A stretch of DNA of 64,000 nucleotides. Origin: Zygnema cylindricum (lineage: Eukaryota > Streptophyta > Zygnematophyceae > Zygnematales > Zygnemataceae). A program made the translations under genes and the position numbers. The notes below the pieces were generated by a model, which did not search any database, was not told where the DNA came from, and worked only from the letters and a program-made list of their open reading frames with translations. How positions within the stretch are numbered: position 1 is the stretch's first letter; each line of letters opens with the position of its first letter. The stretch is from contig JBBHKE010001612.1 in assembly GCA_037447655.1 (NCBI GenBank), positions 1 through 64,000 on the forward strand, in the 5' to 3' direction. Below are positions 10,645-21,179 of this stretch, in pieces.

Positions 10645-11492
10645 CCAGAGTCCATTATCCATTCTTCTTCCTCCACGCCTTTCGTTGCTTGTGCCATCGC
10701 AAAGTATTTTTTTTCGCTGTTGGTGGGAAAGGTGCTCACGTCTTCCTTCTTAAGTTCGTTGAAGAGAGCAGTTGGTTGACCACCTGATTGAGAAGGAACC
10801 CGAATTTCGTCCCATCCAGAGTGAAAATTTCCTATGGCTTTCGCTCTCTTATATGCATTACACATTCTGAACACATGCCCTTTTTCATCACAGTAATAGC
10901 AGGTTAAAGGTGACCTTCTAGGACCACTACCACTACCACTGCCACTACCAATCTTAAAATCTGAAAAATGGTTAGCTAGTGCCTGAACAAACTTACTACT
11001 ACCTCTTTGTGAAATTTGGTTAGCATCATCACTCAAAATAAGTTGAATTGCTAATGCTATGTTCCATTGACGCTCTGGAAGAGCCCCAAGCCTATCCATG
11101 GCTCCCTTATACTCATTGGGTAAAGTTATCATCAATAGCATAACTTGCAGAGGTGGTGAAAAGTCCCCACCTGCACTTGTACTTTGAACGAACAACCTTT
11201 TCATAGCATGACAATGATCGGACATACTACCTCTAGAATATCTAAATTCAAAGATTTTTGTTGTTATATTAGTCTGAACAGTGACATCAAGCTGAAAATA
11301 CATAGCATGTACACTAAACCAGATTTGAGAAGCCTTTTTCATATCAAGGTAAAACATTTCTAACTCCTTTGTCATAGACTGCTTTAAGACATTAAGGCAA
11401 TGGAGATTCTTCTTTCTCCAATCTGGTGCTGTCTCATCAACAGTCCCATCCACAATGGATGACAAGTCTCTCTCTTCGAAATATGAGCTCAA
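10645..11492 (-). pseudogene. Copia gag and protease start (minus element)
   Basis: An open frame runs from about 11,492 into the solo LTR. It encodes a gag capsid region (KRLFVQSTSAGGDF, LLMITLPNEYKGAMDRLG), a glycine-serine linker, the zinc knuckle CYYCDEKGHVFRMC (CX2C-X3-GHX4C), and the start of the protease at WIMDSG. In-frame gag-like residues (RLLYDYRLSSYFEER) continue upstream of the first Met, to about 11,570 with a possible shift, so the true start is lost or lies further up. Confidence 0.85.
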
Positions 11493-12589
11493 CCTATAAT
11501 CGTATAATAATCGTATGGTCGACGTTGTCGCCCAAAAGTTTGGAGAATGTTGACGAATCTGCAGTTATCATGTTTTATATAAAAAAAACAGTAGGGTTCG
11601 GTACGAAAATGAGCTGGATATGTACGAAAATGTACTTTTTCCAGTAAACAATCCCACTTTTCGCCTGATGGAGGTTCACCCTTAAACTAAGCGTATCATG
11701 ATTGCAAAACTGACAATCAACGCTAACACAAATCCCACAATGTAAAATCTAACAATCCCCCTCTCAATGTGGGAATTGTCGAATCGCCACCTCAACTCCA
11801 AAATAACGTAAACAAACTTACATGAAACAACAAAAGACAAACTAGACACCCGTGCGACTTAAACGTGTCGGCCGATTACAAATTTGAAACTAACAACGAG
11901 CTTTTGCCATAGGCGTCTTCCGCTCTAATTGTCCAAACGTCCACCCCTTGTTCGCCTTAAACGTATCAATCACCTCCTCACTAAGAAACTCCTACATGAA
12001 TTCGAGTTCTTCAAGATCAAAATCGTAGCTATGATAACACTTGTATTGTGGAAGCCAATCACCATTACGGAAACACATGGGAGCATTTAAACTATTATAT
12101 ATTGCTATGCAAGTTCTGATTCTACAGTTAATGGTTGCACTTCTCTTTCATAGATATCTTATGCCCCACGCATCAGGTTGGAAGCAAACCTTTCGAATGA
12201 TCATTGTGAAAGACCTCGACCTACTCATCCAGTACGTTTGGAACGAAGGGTCAGATTGTTTGTAACTGTCCTTTATCGGCTGGATTGGCACATCAGTCTC
12301 TTCTACATTGGACCTGGCCAACTTAATGCCTAAGTGTCTTCCAAGGATTCCACTTGCACCATCATAAGTTTACAATTTTACATCCCTGCCTGGTTGCCTT
12401 ATGGACTTGCAAGGATGATAATCAGAGGATTAGTTTGAGATTTAATACCAAAGAATATGCCCAGTTTTGAGTAGAAACGATCGTATCGCTATTTCGCAGT
12501 GAAGTACATGTACCCATTGCACAACATTTTTGGTGAGCTATGTGTTCCCTAAAACTATATCCATTGCATTGACTAACATAAAAAAAAAC
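11493..12589. other. Non-coding DNA, possible LTR start near 11,750
   Basis: No gene is recognised. On the minus strand GAGAGGGGGAT (about 11,767-11,757) is followed by TGTTAGATTTTACATTG, which looks like a polypurine tract plus LTR start of yet another element. No matching partner is visible in the window. Confidence 0.35.
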
Positions 12590-12867
12590 TTATATACTAC
12601 TATATTGTTCTCTAGTTCATCCTAAGCTCTCCCCTTTTTGCTATCTCCCTCCAACGATGACATAGAAAATCCACGATTCCACTGCATCATCATGATAACC
12701 AGGAATCAAGAATCAAGAAAGGGACAAATTTGGTAGCCTTATGAGGGACAAAAAAAAAGGGGGAGAATTTTGAGAGAGACAGAGGGAGAGGGAGAGGGAG
12801 AGGGAGGGGGAGGAGTAAAGGGAGTAGGAGAGGGAGAAGAAGGGGGAGAAGGAGAAAGGATGGGGAG

Positions 12868-12877
12868 NNNNNNNNNN
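12868..12877. other. Assembly gap of 10 N
   Basis: Ten N stand at the edge of a long GA microsatellite, so true repeat length here is unknown. Confidence 0.99.

Positions 12878-12951
<74 letters not shown>
12878..12951 (+). repeat. (GA)n microsatellite
   Basis: About 70 bases of almost pure GA next to the gap. The whole 12,770-13,050 stretch is purine-rich on the plus strand; copy B has the equivalent at about 18,010-18,300. Confidence 0.95.
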
Positions 12952-12957
<6 letters not shown>

Positions 12958-13844
12958 GGAAGGAAAGAGAAAAAATTAGGGTTTCTAACAAGATTTTTAT
13001 AGGGAATGAGAGGGATGAACAAAAAGAGACATGGAGAAAGCGAGAGAAGGAGAAAGATAAACTTACTTGTTGTGCAAATTCCCAAAAAATGTTCGGGAAA
13101 TTTTCGGATTGGCCGAGAACGAAAATGCTTTTCCCTCTTGGAATTCTTTTATCTCCAGTCAATTTTGACACTTATATGCGAATAAGATGAATACTCAATA
13201 AGGGAAAAAGCTAGAAAATGGAAAAGTAAAATGTCGCTTAGTCAAGTAAGCAAGTGTGTCTCATAGTAATTAAATAACCTTACCTACAATTAATGTATGT
13301 AGATTAGAGTAAAATAATAAAATAGACTATTTATTGAAAGGTTTGTTACGTATACAAAACATGACCAGAAAAAAACTTATTTTCACATGACTAGGTACTA
13401 TTTGTCAAATTTTATTATTTTTACCTTTTTTCAAAGTCACGGCTATACGTTGGGAAGTTATATCCAGATTAGTGTTACCTATAAATCTACGGTAATGTTT
13501 TTAAAGCATTATGTCAATGAACCCAAAATAGAGTTAATAACACACTTATAATTTCTTTAAAATTCAAGCGATTCACGCTCATATAAGTTTGTCACATCTT
13601 TGTTCGCGCCGTCTTTTACGTCCTTGTCAATTTTGTCCTATCCGTTTGCACCTCCATACTCTCTCTCCCCTACTCCGTGTTTCCAATCAAAACTTCATTA
13701 GTACCACACTACACCTGGTAATTACGTGCGCAAGCAAACAAGCACAGGGACACTAAATCTCCAATTACAATATAAATCACTTGTAACAATTAATCCAAAT
13801 TACTGAAAATCAATGTTCATTTAATTTTATATGGACGAAACGGT

Positions 13845-14075
13845 CTTATAATCTCATTCAAGAAATAGGAACTGATACCACACGAAACGAAGAGATCAAT
13901 AGAGGAAGACTTAAGTTGACTAAGGAAGGTAAAAGTCAAGCTGCGGGAATTGTACGGAGACAAGTACGGATGTTCGTTCGACAAATCTGACATGCGCACA
14001 ATGACGTCAACGTGCTAGGTACACCTTTTTTTAAGGACGTACGGTGACGTGTGACAGTAAAGCGATTCACTATTG
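13845..14075 (-). mobile_element. LTR-end and primer-site-like remnant (copy A)
   Basis: On the minus strand an LTR-like end ...TTTCGTG is followed by TGGTATCAG (13,880-13,872), the start of the plant initiator tRNA-Met primer-binding site. The same block recurs at 19,180-19,410 and at 40,825-41,040. No coding region follows, so this is a solo or non-autonomous LTR element remnant. Confidence 0.5.
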
Positions 14076-14142
14076 GGTAAATAGATTAATAATATTATTT
14101 TGCACTATTACTTCTAGCATTTCGTGTTTTCCTTCTCCCTCT

Positions 14143-15055
14143 CTATTTGTGTCCCCCCCTCCTTCTCCCACCCCTCCTCTTTCTTCCCCACCCTCGCTCC
14201 CTCTCCCTCCCCCCCTCCTTCCCTCTTCCTTCATCTCGAGGAGGGATCATTTTGGGGGGGGGAGGAGAGAACTTTTTCGAGGAGGGAGGTGAGGAATCGA
14301 AGAATGGAGGGAAGACGAGAGTGAGAGGAGGGACAGCATATTCATAGGGAGGGGTGGGGGGAAGGGGAGGGGCGGGAGGAGGGACGTCAACTCCTGTCAA
14401 GTTTTGTGGGAGGGGGCCGAGAGTACCATTGATGATAACCTGAGAGAGAGAGAGAGGGAGAGGGAGGGAGAGGGTGAAGTTATTTAGGAAGGGGTAGTGG
14501 GAGAGGCGAAAAAATATCATAAGAAGAAGAGAAGAGAGAGGAAGGGAGGAAAAAGGAGGGGGGAGAGGAGCGAGAGAGTGAAAAAAAGGTACATGTATTA
14601 TTTCAAGAAATTTGAGGGAGGAAGAGATAGTGTGGGGTGGAGAGAGAGAGAGAGAGAGAGAGGAGGGAAGGAGGAGGGAAGGAGGGAGAGAGAAGGAAGT
14701 AGACACGGAAAGGAAGGCTTGACAATGTAGAATAAAAAATTGGCACCAGAATAGAAGAATAAAAACTAATAAATACAAGAAGAATATAAAATAAAAAAAT
14801 AGAAGAAGATCATGAAAGAAAGAAAAACAGCAAAACATAAAAAAATAAGAAGGGGAGTAGGCTTTATTAAAATATTTGCATTTAAATAGAAATAGAAACA
14901 TAAAACCAGACACTACCCAGCTGATCCAAAAAAAAAAAACAAACAAAAAAGAAAAAGAAAAAAAATCTTATCGCCTCCCTCACCCCCGGGCCATCCCTCC
15001 CCCCCTCCTCACCTTATGTCCCGCCTCACAATGCCCGAAAATCATACACCCTAAA
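14143..15055 (-). pseudogene. Phytocyanin-like gene, 5' truncated (copy A)
   Basis: Only the last 43 bases of exon 1 (15055-15013) remain; they encode the copper-site end GCMIFGHCEAGHK. A GT-AG intron (15012-14440) and exon 2 (14439-14143) follow. Exon 2 encodes VIINGTLGPLPQNLTG, then a proline-rich tail with one PPLTLVFPPF unit. It then runs into a purine-rich stretch read as Arg/Gly/Glu and stops, with no GPI signal. Promoter, signal peptide and most of the cupredoxin domain are gone, replaced upstream by copia RNase H sequence. It is a copy of the gene at 19,473-20,990. Confidence 0.82.
14645..14700 (+). repeat. GA-rich microsatellite in the intron
   Basis: GAGAGA and GGAGGGAAGG runs; the copy B intron has a longer pure GA tract at 20,125-20,165. 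Confidence 0.85.
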
Positions 15056-15418
15056 AATATGGCCTCTTGCACTGTTGTAAAAGAGTTGATGTGGGTGTTG
15101 TAAAAGAGTTCATGTGGGTGAAATCTTTGCTAGGTGAACTTGGTCATCTTAAGAGTGGTGTGCAAAAAATCTTTTGTGACAATCAGACAGCCATTGCCAT
15201 TGCTACCAATCCTAAACACCATTTTAAGGCTAAACACATGGATATTAGACTTAGCTTTGTTAAAGAAAAAGTAGAAAATAAAATAATTAGTCTAGAATAT
15301 GGACCAGATAGTGAGATGGTGGCAGATATGATGACCAAGCCTGTACCTTCCCCTAAACTAATTTTTTGTAGGACGAAGTGTGGTCTCAAATTGAAAAGTG
15401 ACTAGAAAATAAAAGGAG
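15056..15418 (+). pseudogene. Copia RNase H 3' fragment
   Basis: Open from 15,067 with one break, it encodes the RNase H C-terminus: KSLLGELGHLKSGVQKIFCD, NQTAIAIATNPKHHFKAKHM, EMVADMMTKPVPSPKL, then a stop. A polypurine tract (AAAATAAAAGGAG, 15,406-15,418) follows directly. A 23-24 bp tandem duplication near 15,075-15,122 repeats VKEL/FMWV. Everything upstream of RNase H is missing; the break joins the phytocyanin exon. Confidence 0.9.
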
Positions 15419-16481
15419 TGTAGAAATTAATGTTTTCTTTTGGTATTTTCTAGGTTTAAAACATGTAAAATAAAGGCAGGAAAAAGCAGAGGCTGTCTGC
15501 CTCTAACTCATCTCTCAATCCCCCACACTTGCCGTAGTCACTGAAGGCTAGAGAGGGAGATAGAGCCCAGAGGGAGATAGAGCCATGGCTGCCTAAAGCT
15601 CTCTAGAGAGATAGACAACAACTCTCTAGAGAGATTGACAGTAGACCCTTGGTAGATTTACCAAAGGGGTTGACGGACCCAGGATTTGATCCTCGTACTT
15701 GCCGTTCGTCAAAGTAGTCGTTAGATTTGTCCTACAATCTAGGACCAATGCTGAGATATATAGGGTACAATAATTACTTAAATAGAAACAAGCTAGGAAT
15801 TTCATTTAACTAAATGAACGGGTTCGTAGACAATACAATTGGTTAAATATAGTATGGATTAGAGTACCGCACGAAACACATGTATCACACATTTGTTTCG
15901 ACGGCTAGAATTTAAAGTCGGTTTTAATCGGACGGCCACGATAGGAGCCGGTATCACGAAGTGGATATTTTATTTTCGGTTTTCGGTCTTCACCACACCA
16001 AGAGACACGTGGCGACATCTCGTTTACTTGCGGCATCTCCGGAGAATTTTAGAGCGAGTACGAATGTGGCAGGCGCCACCTTTTAGGCCATGCCGTACAA
16101 TGGCCGTACAGAAAGTACTCCGGCATAGGTTCTTTTCTGTACGACACAATGTTTTGATTGGTGCCGTACGCTAGTAGTAGATCGATTAGAGAGGGGTTTT
16201 AGACTTAATAAAATCTGAGGTAGCCAGCCTCTCTCCCAGAATGCTTTTGTACAAAATAGGTCATATTTCACCCTTCATAACTTACTGCTCAGGGGAGCGA
16301 ATCAAGCCATTTTTCTTTCTATTGACTTAGAAGGTCTTGCCTTCACAGGGGTGAAGCTTGTCAGAATTATTACATGCCAGGGTGGCAGTTATCCTTGTTG
16401 GAACACAACGGGGTCAGGGTTATCCTAGAAGCTCCGTGTGAGCTGTCCACTATGAGGACCTATGGAGGTCTCAGCGTTGCA
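15419..16481 (+). mobile_element. LTR (3') of the truncated copia fragment
   Basis: Begins TGTAGAAATTAATG right after the polypurine tract and ends GCGTTGCA. It has the same block order as the LTRs at 9.6, 27.4 and 32.8 kb and is 1,063 bp long. Confidence 0.88.
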
Positions 16482-17830
16482 ATGATATCAAGCTATTTGA
16501 TCAATCTTGGCCTTTTAGTTTTCCAATCCCTTTTTTTTCTTTAGAAGTAGATTGTTACATTCTATTCATTTGTGGTGTTGTAAAAAACCACAAAAAATTC
16601 AAAAAGGCTTTTTTTAACTAGTCCTCATATTCATATTTTGTATATTTTTTAATTGATATTTTGTTGATTTTATACTTATCAACATTTGCTCCAAAAAAAG
16701 AGCGAAAAAAATGTGGTTGGAAAATTGTGTTAGTGCCTGCGTGTGGAGGTAAGACAGATGGAATTGGAGGGGGGGGTTATTTAAAAAAAGTTGGTTTAGA
16801 GGGAAAGATATTGGGAATTGGAAAGAGAATAAATAAAGAATTTTGATGCCCTGAAATCTTGTTTGAAAGCGAAAGGGAGGAAAGTGGGAGTATATAATGA
16901 AAAACAATATATTTCAAATAAAAGTTGGAGCGGCTAAGAGAAATTCACAAGATGAAAAAACAACATCGAATGGAAGAGGAGAAAGATAGGGAGGATGAAA
17001 AATATATATTTTAATTTGGTGTTAGTAATGGGAAGAAATTTCTTAAAGGGGAAAAGGTCAGAATGCACATAATCAATGCACTAAATTGCATTATAAGCAA
17101 TATCCATAACATCAGTTAACTGTGATTCCTTTATTTTTTTGATTGTTTTTTTACTTTCCTAGAGTACTTTAATTCATTTACTAGATTTGCAGTATCTCCG
17201 GAAATTTACACTCGTATAATTTTAGTACAAACAAGATTACTTGATATGCTATACAAAAACTCAAAACTAAAAGTACCAAATTATATTGATACGGTATACT
17301 AACAAACACACCTGAACTAACTTCCATAGAAACATGTGAAATTTGGCTGCTCTAGGGTTTGGATTTATATGAGTTCCATGATAGGAGAGAGGGAGAGAAT
17401 GGAGATAAAAAAAAAGGAGACCGACGACATTATATTTAATTTTCTTTTTTCTATAATTTTCTATATTTCTCTTGTTGCTTATCAATAGGGGAGGGGGAGA
17501 AGGCGTGAGAGGGGGAGGGAGAGGGGGAGGGGAGGGGGGAGGGGGGAGGGAAAGGGATTTTACAACATTATCATTCACAACCATATTCAGTTTTGTACAA
17601 TGATAATACAATTTATACAATACACGTCAATTCTCTATTTTCCTACATGATAAACTTTTACCAACCCCTATCCTTTTAAGCAAATCCCTACTCACTCTTA
17701 CATATTTATAGGTTAATATAATATAAACATCATCACCCTTTAGTAATTCTAACCCAAAAGTTAAATCTAGTCGACGATACGAAACATCTCAAATACACCT
17801 TTCACTATATATAGTATATTCTGTTATCTA
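16482..17830. other. Non-coding DNA with a purine-rich tract
   Basis: No gene is recognised. A G/A-rich tract at about 17,487-17,556 gives only low-complexity frames. Confidence 0.6.
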
Positions 17831-18009
17831 TTATATACTACTATACTGTTCTCTACTTCATCCTAAGCTCTCCCCTTTTCGCTATCTCCCTCCAGCGATG
17901 ATATCGATAATCCACGAATCCACTGCATCATCATGATAACCAGGAATCAAGAATCAAGAAAGGGACAAAGATTTGGTAGCCTAATGAGGGACAGAAAAAA
18001 AAGGAAGAA

Positions 18010-18240
18010 TTTGAGAGAGACAGAGGGAGAGGGAGAGGGAGAGGGAGGAGTGGAGGCGGGAGTAGGAGAGGGAGAAGGAGGGGGAGAAGGGGAAAGGATG
18101 GGGAGGGGGAAGTAGAGGGAGCAGAAGAGGGGGAGGAGGAAAGAGGAAGGGGGAGGTGGCGGGGGAGGGGGCGAGGGAGAGAGAGTGGGCGAGAGAATCA
18201 TGGTTAGGGAGTGTGTGATAGAGGGGGAGAGGGAGGGGGG

Positions 18241-18275
<35 letters not shown>
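18010..18275 (+). repeat. Purine-rich low-complexity tract with (GA)n
   Basis: GGGAGA and GGGGGA repeats end in a pure GA run at about 18,243-18,275. Frames across it are low-complexity artefacts. Confidence 0.9.
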
Positions 18276-18277
<2 letters not shown>

Positions 18278-19179
18278 GGAAAAGGAGGGAAGGAAAGAGA
18301 AAAATTTAGGGTTCCTAAGAAGATGTTTAAAAGGAATGAGAGGGATGAACAAAAAGAGACATAGAGAAGGCAATAGAAGGAGAAAGATTAACTTGCTTGT
18401 TGTGTATATTCCCGAATATATTTTGGGAAATATACGGATTGGCCGAGATCGAAAATGCTTATGCCTCTTGGAAGTCTTTTATCTCGAGCCAACTTTGATA
18501 CTTATATGCAGATAAAGTGAATACTCAAAAAGGGAGGAAGGACAAGAAAAATGTTGCTTAGTTAAGTAGGCAAGTGTGTCTCATAGTCATTAAAAGAACC
18601 TAAACTACAATTCATGTACCTAGATTAAAGTAGAATATTAAAATAGGCTACTTACTGAAGGGCTTGTTATGTATCCAAAACCTGACGCGAAATTAACTTA
18701 AATTCACATGACGCGGTACTCTTTGTCAAATTTAATTATTAGTTCCTTTTTTTAATAGAAAATCAAAGTCACGGCTATACTATGGGAAACTTTATCCAGA
18801 TTAGTGTTACCTATAAATTAACGTTTATAATTTTAAGGCATTACGTCAATGAACCCAAAATAGAGTTAATAACATACTAATAATTTCTTTAAAATACAAG
18901 CAATTCACGCTAAAATAAGTTTGTCAAATCTTTGTTCGTGCCGTTTAATCCATCCTTTACATCCTTGTCAATTTTGTCCTATCCGTTTACACCTCCTCCA
19001 TACTTTCTCTCCCCCAATCCGTGATTCTATTCGAACCATTATTAGCACCACACTACACTAATTACGTACGCACTCAAACACGCATACGGACACTAAATCT
19101 CCACTTACAATATAAACCACTTGTAAAAATTAATCCAAATTTGTGAAAATCAATGTTCAATTCTTTTTAAATGGAAGAT

Positions 19180-19410
19180 ACGTTATTATAATCTGATTTG
19201 AGAAATAGGAATTGATACCACACGAAACGAGGAGATCAATGGAGGAAGACCGAGGGAGGTAAAAGTCAAGCCGCGAGAACTGTACGGAGACAAGTACGGA
19301 TGGTCGTTCGACAAATTCGACTCGCACACAATGACGTCACAGGGCCAGGTACACCTTTTTTCAAGGACGTACGGCGACGTGCGACGATAAAGCGATTCAC
19401 TATTGGGTAA
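19180..19410 (-). mobile_element. LTR-end and primer-site-like remnant (copy B)
   Basis: The minus strand reads ...TTTCGTG then TGGTATCAAT (19,220-19,211). Same block as at 13,845 and 40,825. Confidence 0.5.
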
Positions 19411-19472
19411 ACAAATAAATAATATTATTCTGCAGTAGTACTTGTAACATTTCGTGTTTTCCTTCTCCCTCT

Positions 19473-20121
19473 CTATCTATGTCCCACCCTCCTTCTCCCA
19501 CCCCCCCTCTTCCTTCCCCTCCCTCGCTCCCTCTCCCTCCCCCCCTCCCTCCCTCTTCCTCCCTCTCGAGGAGGAGGGATCATTTTGGGGGGGGGAGGAG
19601 GGATCTTTTTGGGGGGGGGAGGGGAGGAATCTAAGAATGGAGGGAAGACGAGAGTTAGAGGAGGGACAGTATAGTTTTCATAGGAAGGGGTGGGGGGGAG
19701 GGGAGGGGCGGGAGGAGGGATCTTTTTGGAAGGGGGAGGGGAGGAATCGATGAATGGAGGGAAGACGAGAGTGAGAGGAGGGATAGTATATTTTTCATAG
19801 GGAGGGGTGGGGGGAAGGGGAGGGGCGGGAGGAGGGACGTCAACTCCTGTCATGTTTTCTGGGAGGGGGCCGAGAGTACCATTGATGATCACCTGAGAGA
19901 GAGAGGGAGAGGGAGGGAGAGGGTGAAGTTATTTAAGAAGGGGTAGTGGGAGAGGCGATAAAATATCATAAGAAGAAGAGAAGAGGGAGGAAGGGAGGAA
20001 AAAGGACTAGAGGCTGGTAAGGAACGGAAGGGGAAAAAGGAGGGGGGAGAGGAGCGAAAGAGTGGAAAAAGGTACATGTACTTATTTCAAGAAAATTGAG
20101 GGAGGAAGAGATAGTGTGGGG

Positions 20122-20169
<48 letters not shown>

Positions 20170-20990
20170 GAAGGAGAACGAGGGAAGGAGGGTGAGAGAA
20201 GGAAGTAGACACGGAAAAGGAAGGTTTGACAAAGTTGAATAAAAAAATGGCACCAGAATAGAAAAATAGAAACTAATAAATACAAGAAGAATAAAAAATA
20301 AAAAAACAGAAGAAGATCATGAAGGAAAACAGAAAAAAAGAAAAAATAGAAGGGAAGTGGGCTTTATTAAAATATATGCATTAAAATAGAAATACAAACA
20401 TAAAACCAGACATTACCCCAACTGCTCCAAAAAGAAGCAAACAAAAGAGAAATACTTTTACAACTTATCGCCTCCCTCACCCCCGGCCATCCCTCCCCCC
20501 CTCCTTAGAGGTAGAGCCTCACCTTCACCCCCCTCTCCCCTCCTCCTACCTCAGCCCTCCCTCCCCGTCCCTCCCTCCCTCCCCCCCTCCTCACCTTATG
20601 TCCCGCCTCACAATGCCCGAAAATCATACACCCTAAATACGCCGGCGTCGACGTGACATTGAAAAAGAATCCTGCCCCGACTCCCGCCGTATCGTTCGCA
20701 ATATACCTCATGCTTATGTAATTGCACATCTCGTAATCGTCAAAAGTCGGGAACTGACCAATCAGGTGATAGTGCGCACGATATTTAAAAACTACGACGT
20801 CACCGACATACAGCGGATTGTCCATCATCCACAAAGTGTAATTGACGTCCAGGTGGGTCCACGGGGAACCGTCTTTCGATTTTGGGTCGCCAACAATAAT
20901 GTAGCGCGCGTCGGAGGAGCGCGGAAACGCGGTGAGGAACAACGCGGTGGCAAACGCGGCAAGGACGCACGTGCGAAGAGTGAGGTTCAT
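19473..20990 (-). CDS. Phytocyanin-like protein with proline-rich tail, two exons (copy B)
   Basis: The gene joins 20990-20595 and 19892-19473 on the minus strand; the 702-bp intron is GT-AG and phase 0, giving 271 residues. Residues 1-28 are a signal peptide (LAAFATALFLTAF, then SSDA). Residues 29-145 are a phytocyanin-type cupredoxin: copper ligands His75, Cys121 and His126 and disulfide Cys89-Cys127 are in place. The fourth, axial position, usually Met or Gln, is His131 (HCEAGHK). Several N-glycosylation sequons are present. The tail has two copies of a 38-residue proline-rich unit with PPLTLVFPPF. It then runs into Arg/Gly/Glu residues and a stop without a GPI signal. Upstream is a (GAGGGA)n tract. 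The protein is probably secreted to the apoplast. The domain call is firm; the last about 30 residues may not be genuine. Confidence 0.8.
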
Positions 20991-21013
20991 GTTTGCGGTT
21001 GGGTTAGGTGAGA

Positions 21014-21055
21014 TGGGAAAGGGAGAGGGAGAGGGAGAGGGAGAGGGAGAAGGGA
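21014..21055 (+). repeat. (GAGGGA)n hexamer tract upstream of the phytocyanin-like gene
   Basis: Hexamer repeats start about 25 bases upstream of the start codon; on the coding strand this is a CT-rich leader, common in plant 5' UTRs. Confidence 0.8.
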
Positions 21056-21179
21056 TTGTAAAGGGAAAGGGAGAGGCGAGGAAGACGGGTGGAAGGGTGT
21101 GGAAAGGATATGAAAAAGGAAAGGGTGTGAAGGTTAGTGAGACGGAGAGAGAGGGAAGAGGGAAGGATTAATGAAGAAT

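Larger units (their letters stand above)
6453..11492 (-). mobile_element. Ty1/copia retrotransposon, degenerate, internal region
   Basis: Read on the minus strand, the domains follow the copia order gag, protease, integrase, reverse transcriptase, RNase H, so the superfamily is certain. Several in-frame stops and frameshifts and a nested solo LTR make it non-functional. A 3' LTR-like sequence follows at 5954-6430; no matching 5' LTR was found near 11.5-12.6 kb, so the 5' end seems truncated. Individual domains are listed separately. Confidence 0.9.
12590..15055. repeat. Segmental duplication, copy A
   Basis: This 2.47-kb segment is collinear with 17,831-20,637 (copy B) in direct orientation. 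Shared blocks run from TTATATACTACTATA at the left end to ACACCCTAAA at the right end. They include a GA-rich tract, an LTR-like end with a tRNA-Met type primer site, and the 3' part of a phytocyanin-like gene. Copy A ends abruptly inside exon 1, where copia sequence begins. Confidence 0.88.
17831..20637. repeat. Segmental duplication, copy B
   Basis: Direct-orientation partner of 12,590-15,055. It is about 340 bp longer, mainly through longer purine tracts, a longer intron and one extra proline-rich repeat unit in exon 2. Copy B continues past the shared end into the intact exon 1, so B has the ancestral arrangement at this border and A is the broken one. Confidence 0.88.

Noticed and set aside
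12690-13171. Ser/Leu- and Arg/Glu-repeat frames
   Set aside because: Microsatellite translation across an assembly gap.
20505-20594. Exon 1 of the phytocyanin-like gene read through to a stop at 20,505
   Set aside because: The read-through is Arg/Gly repeat sequence; a GTGAGG donor after GHK and an in-phase acceptor at 19,892 give the family-like continuation VIINGTLG.
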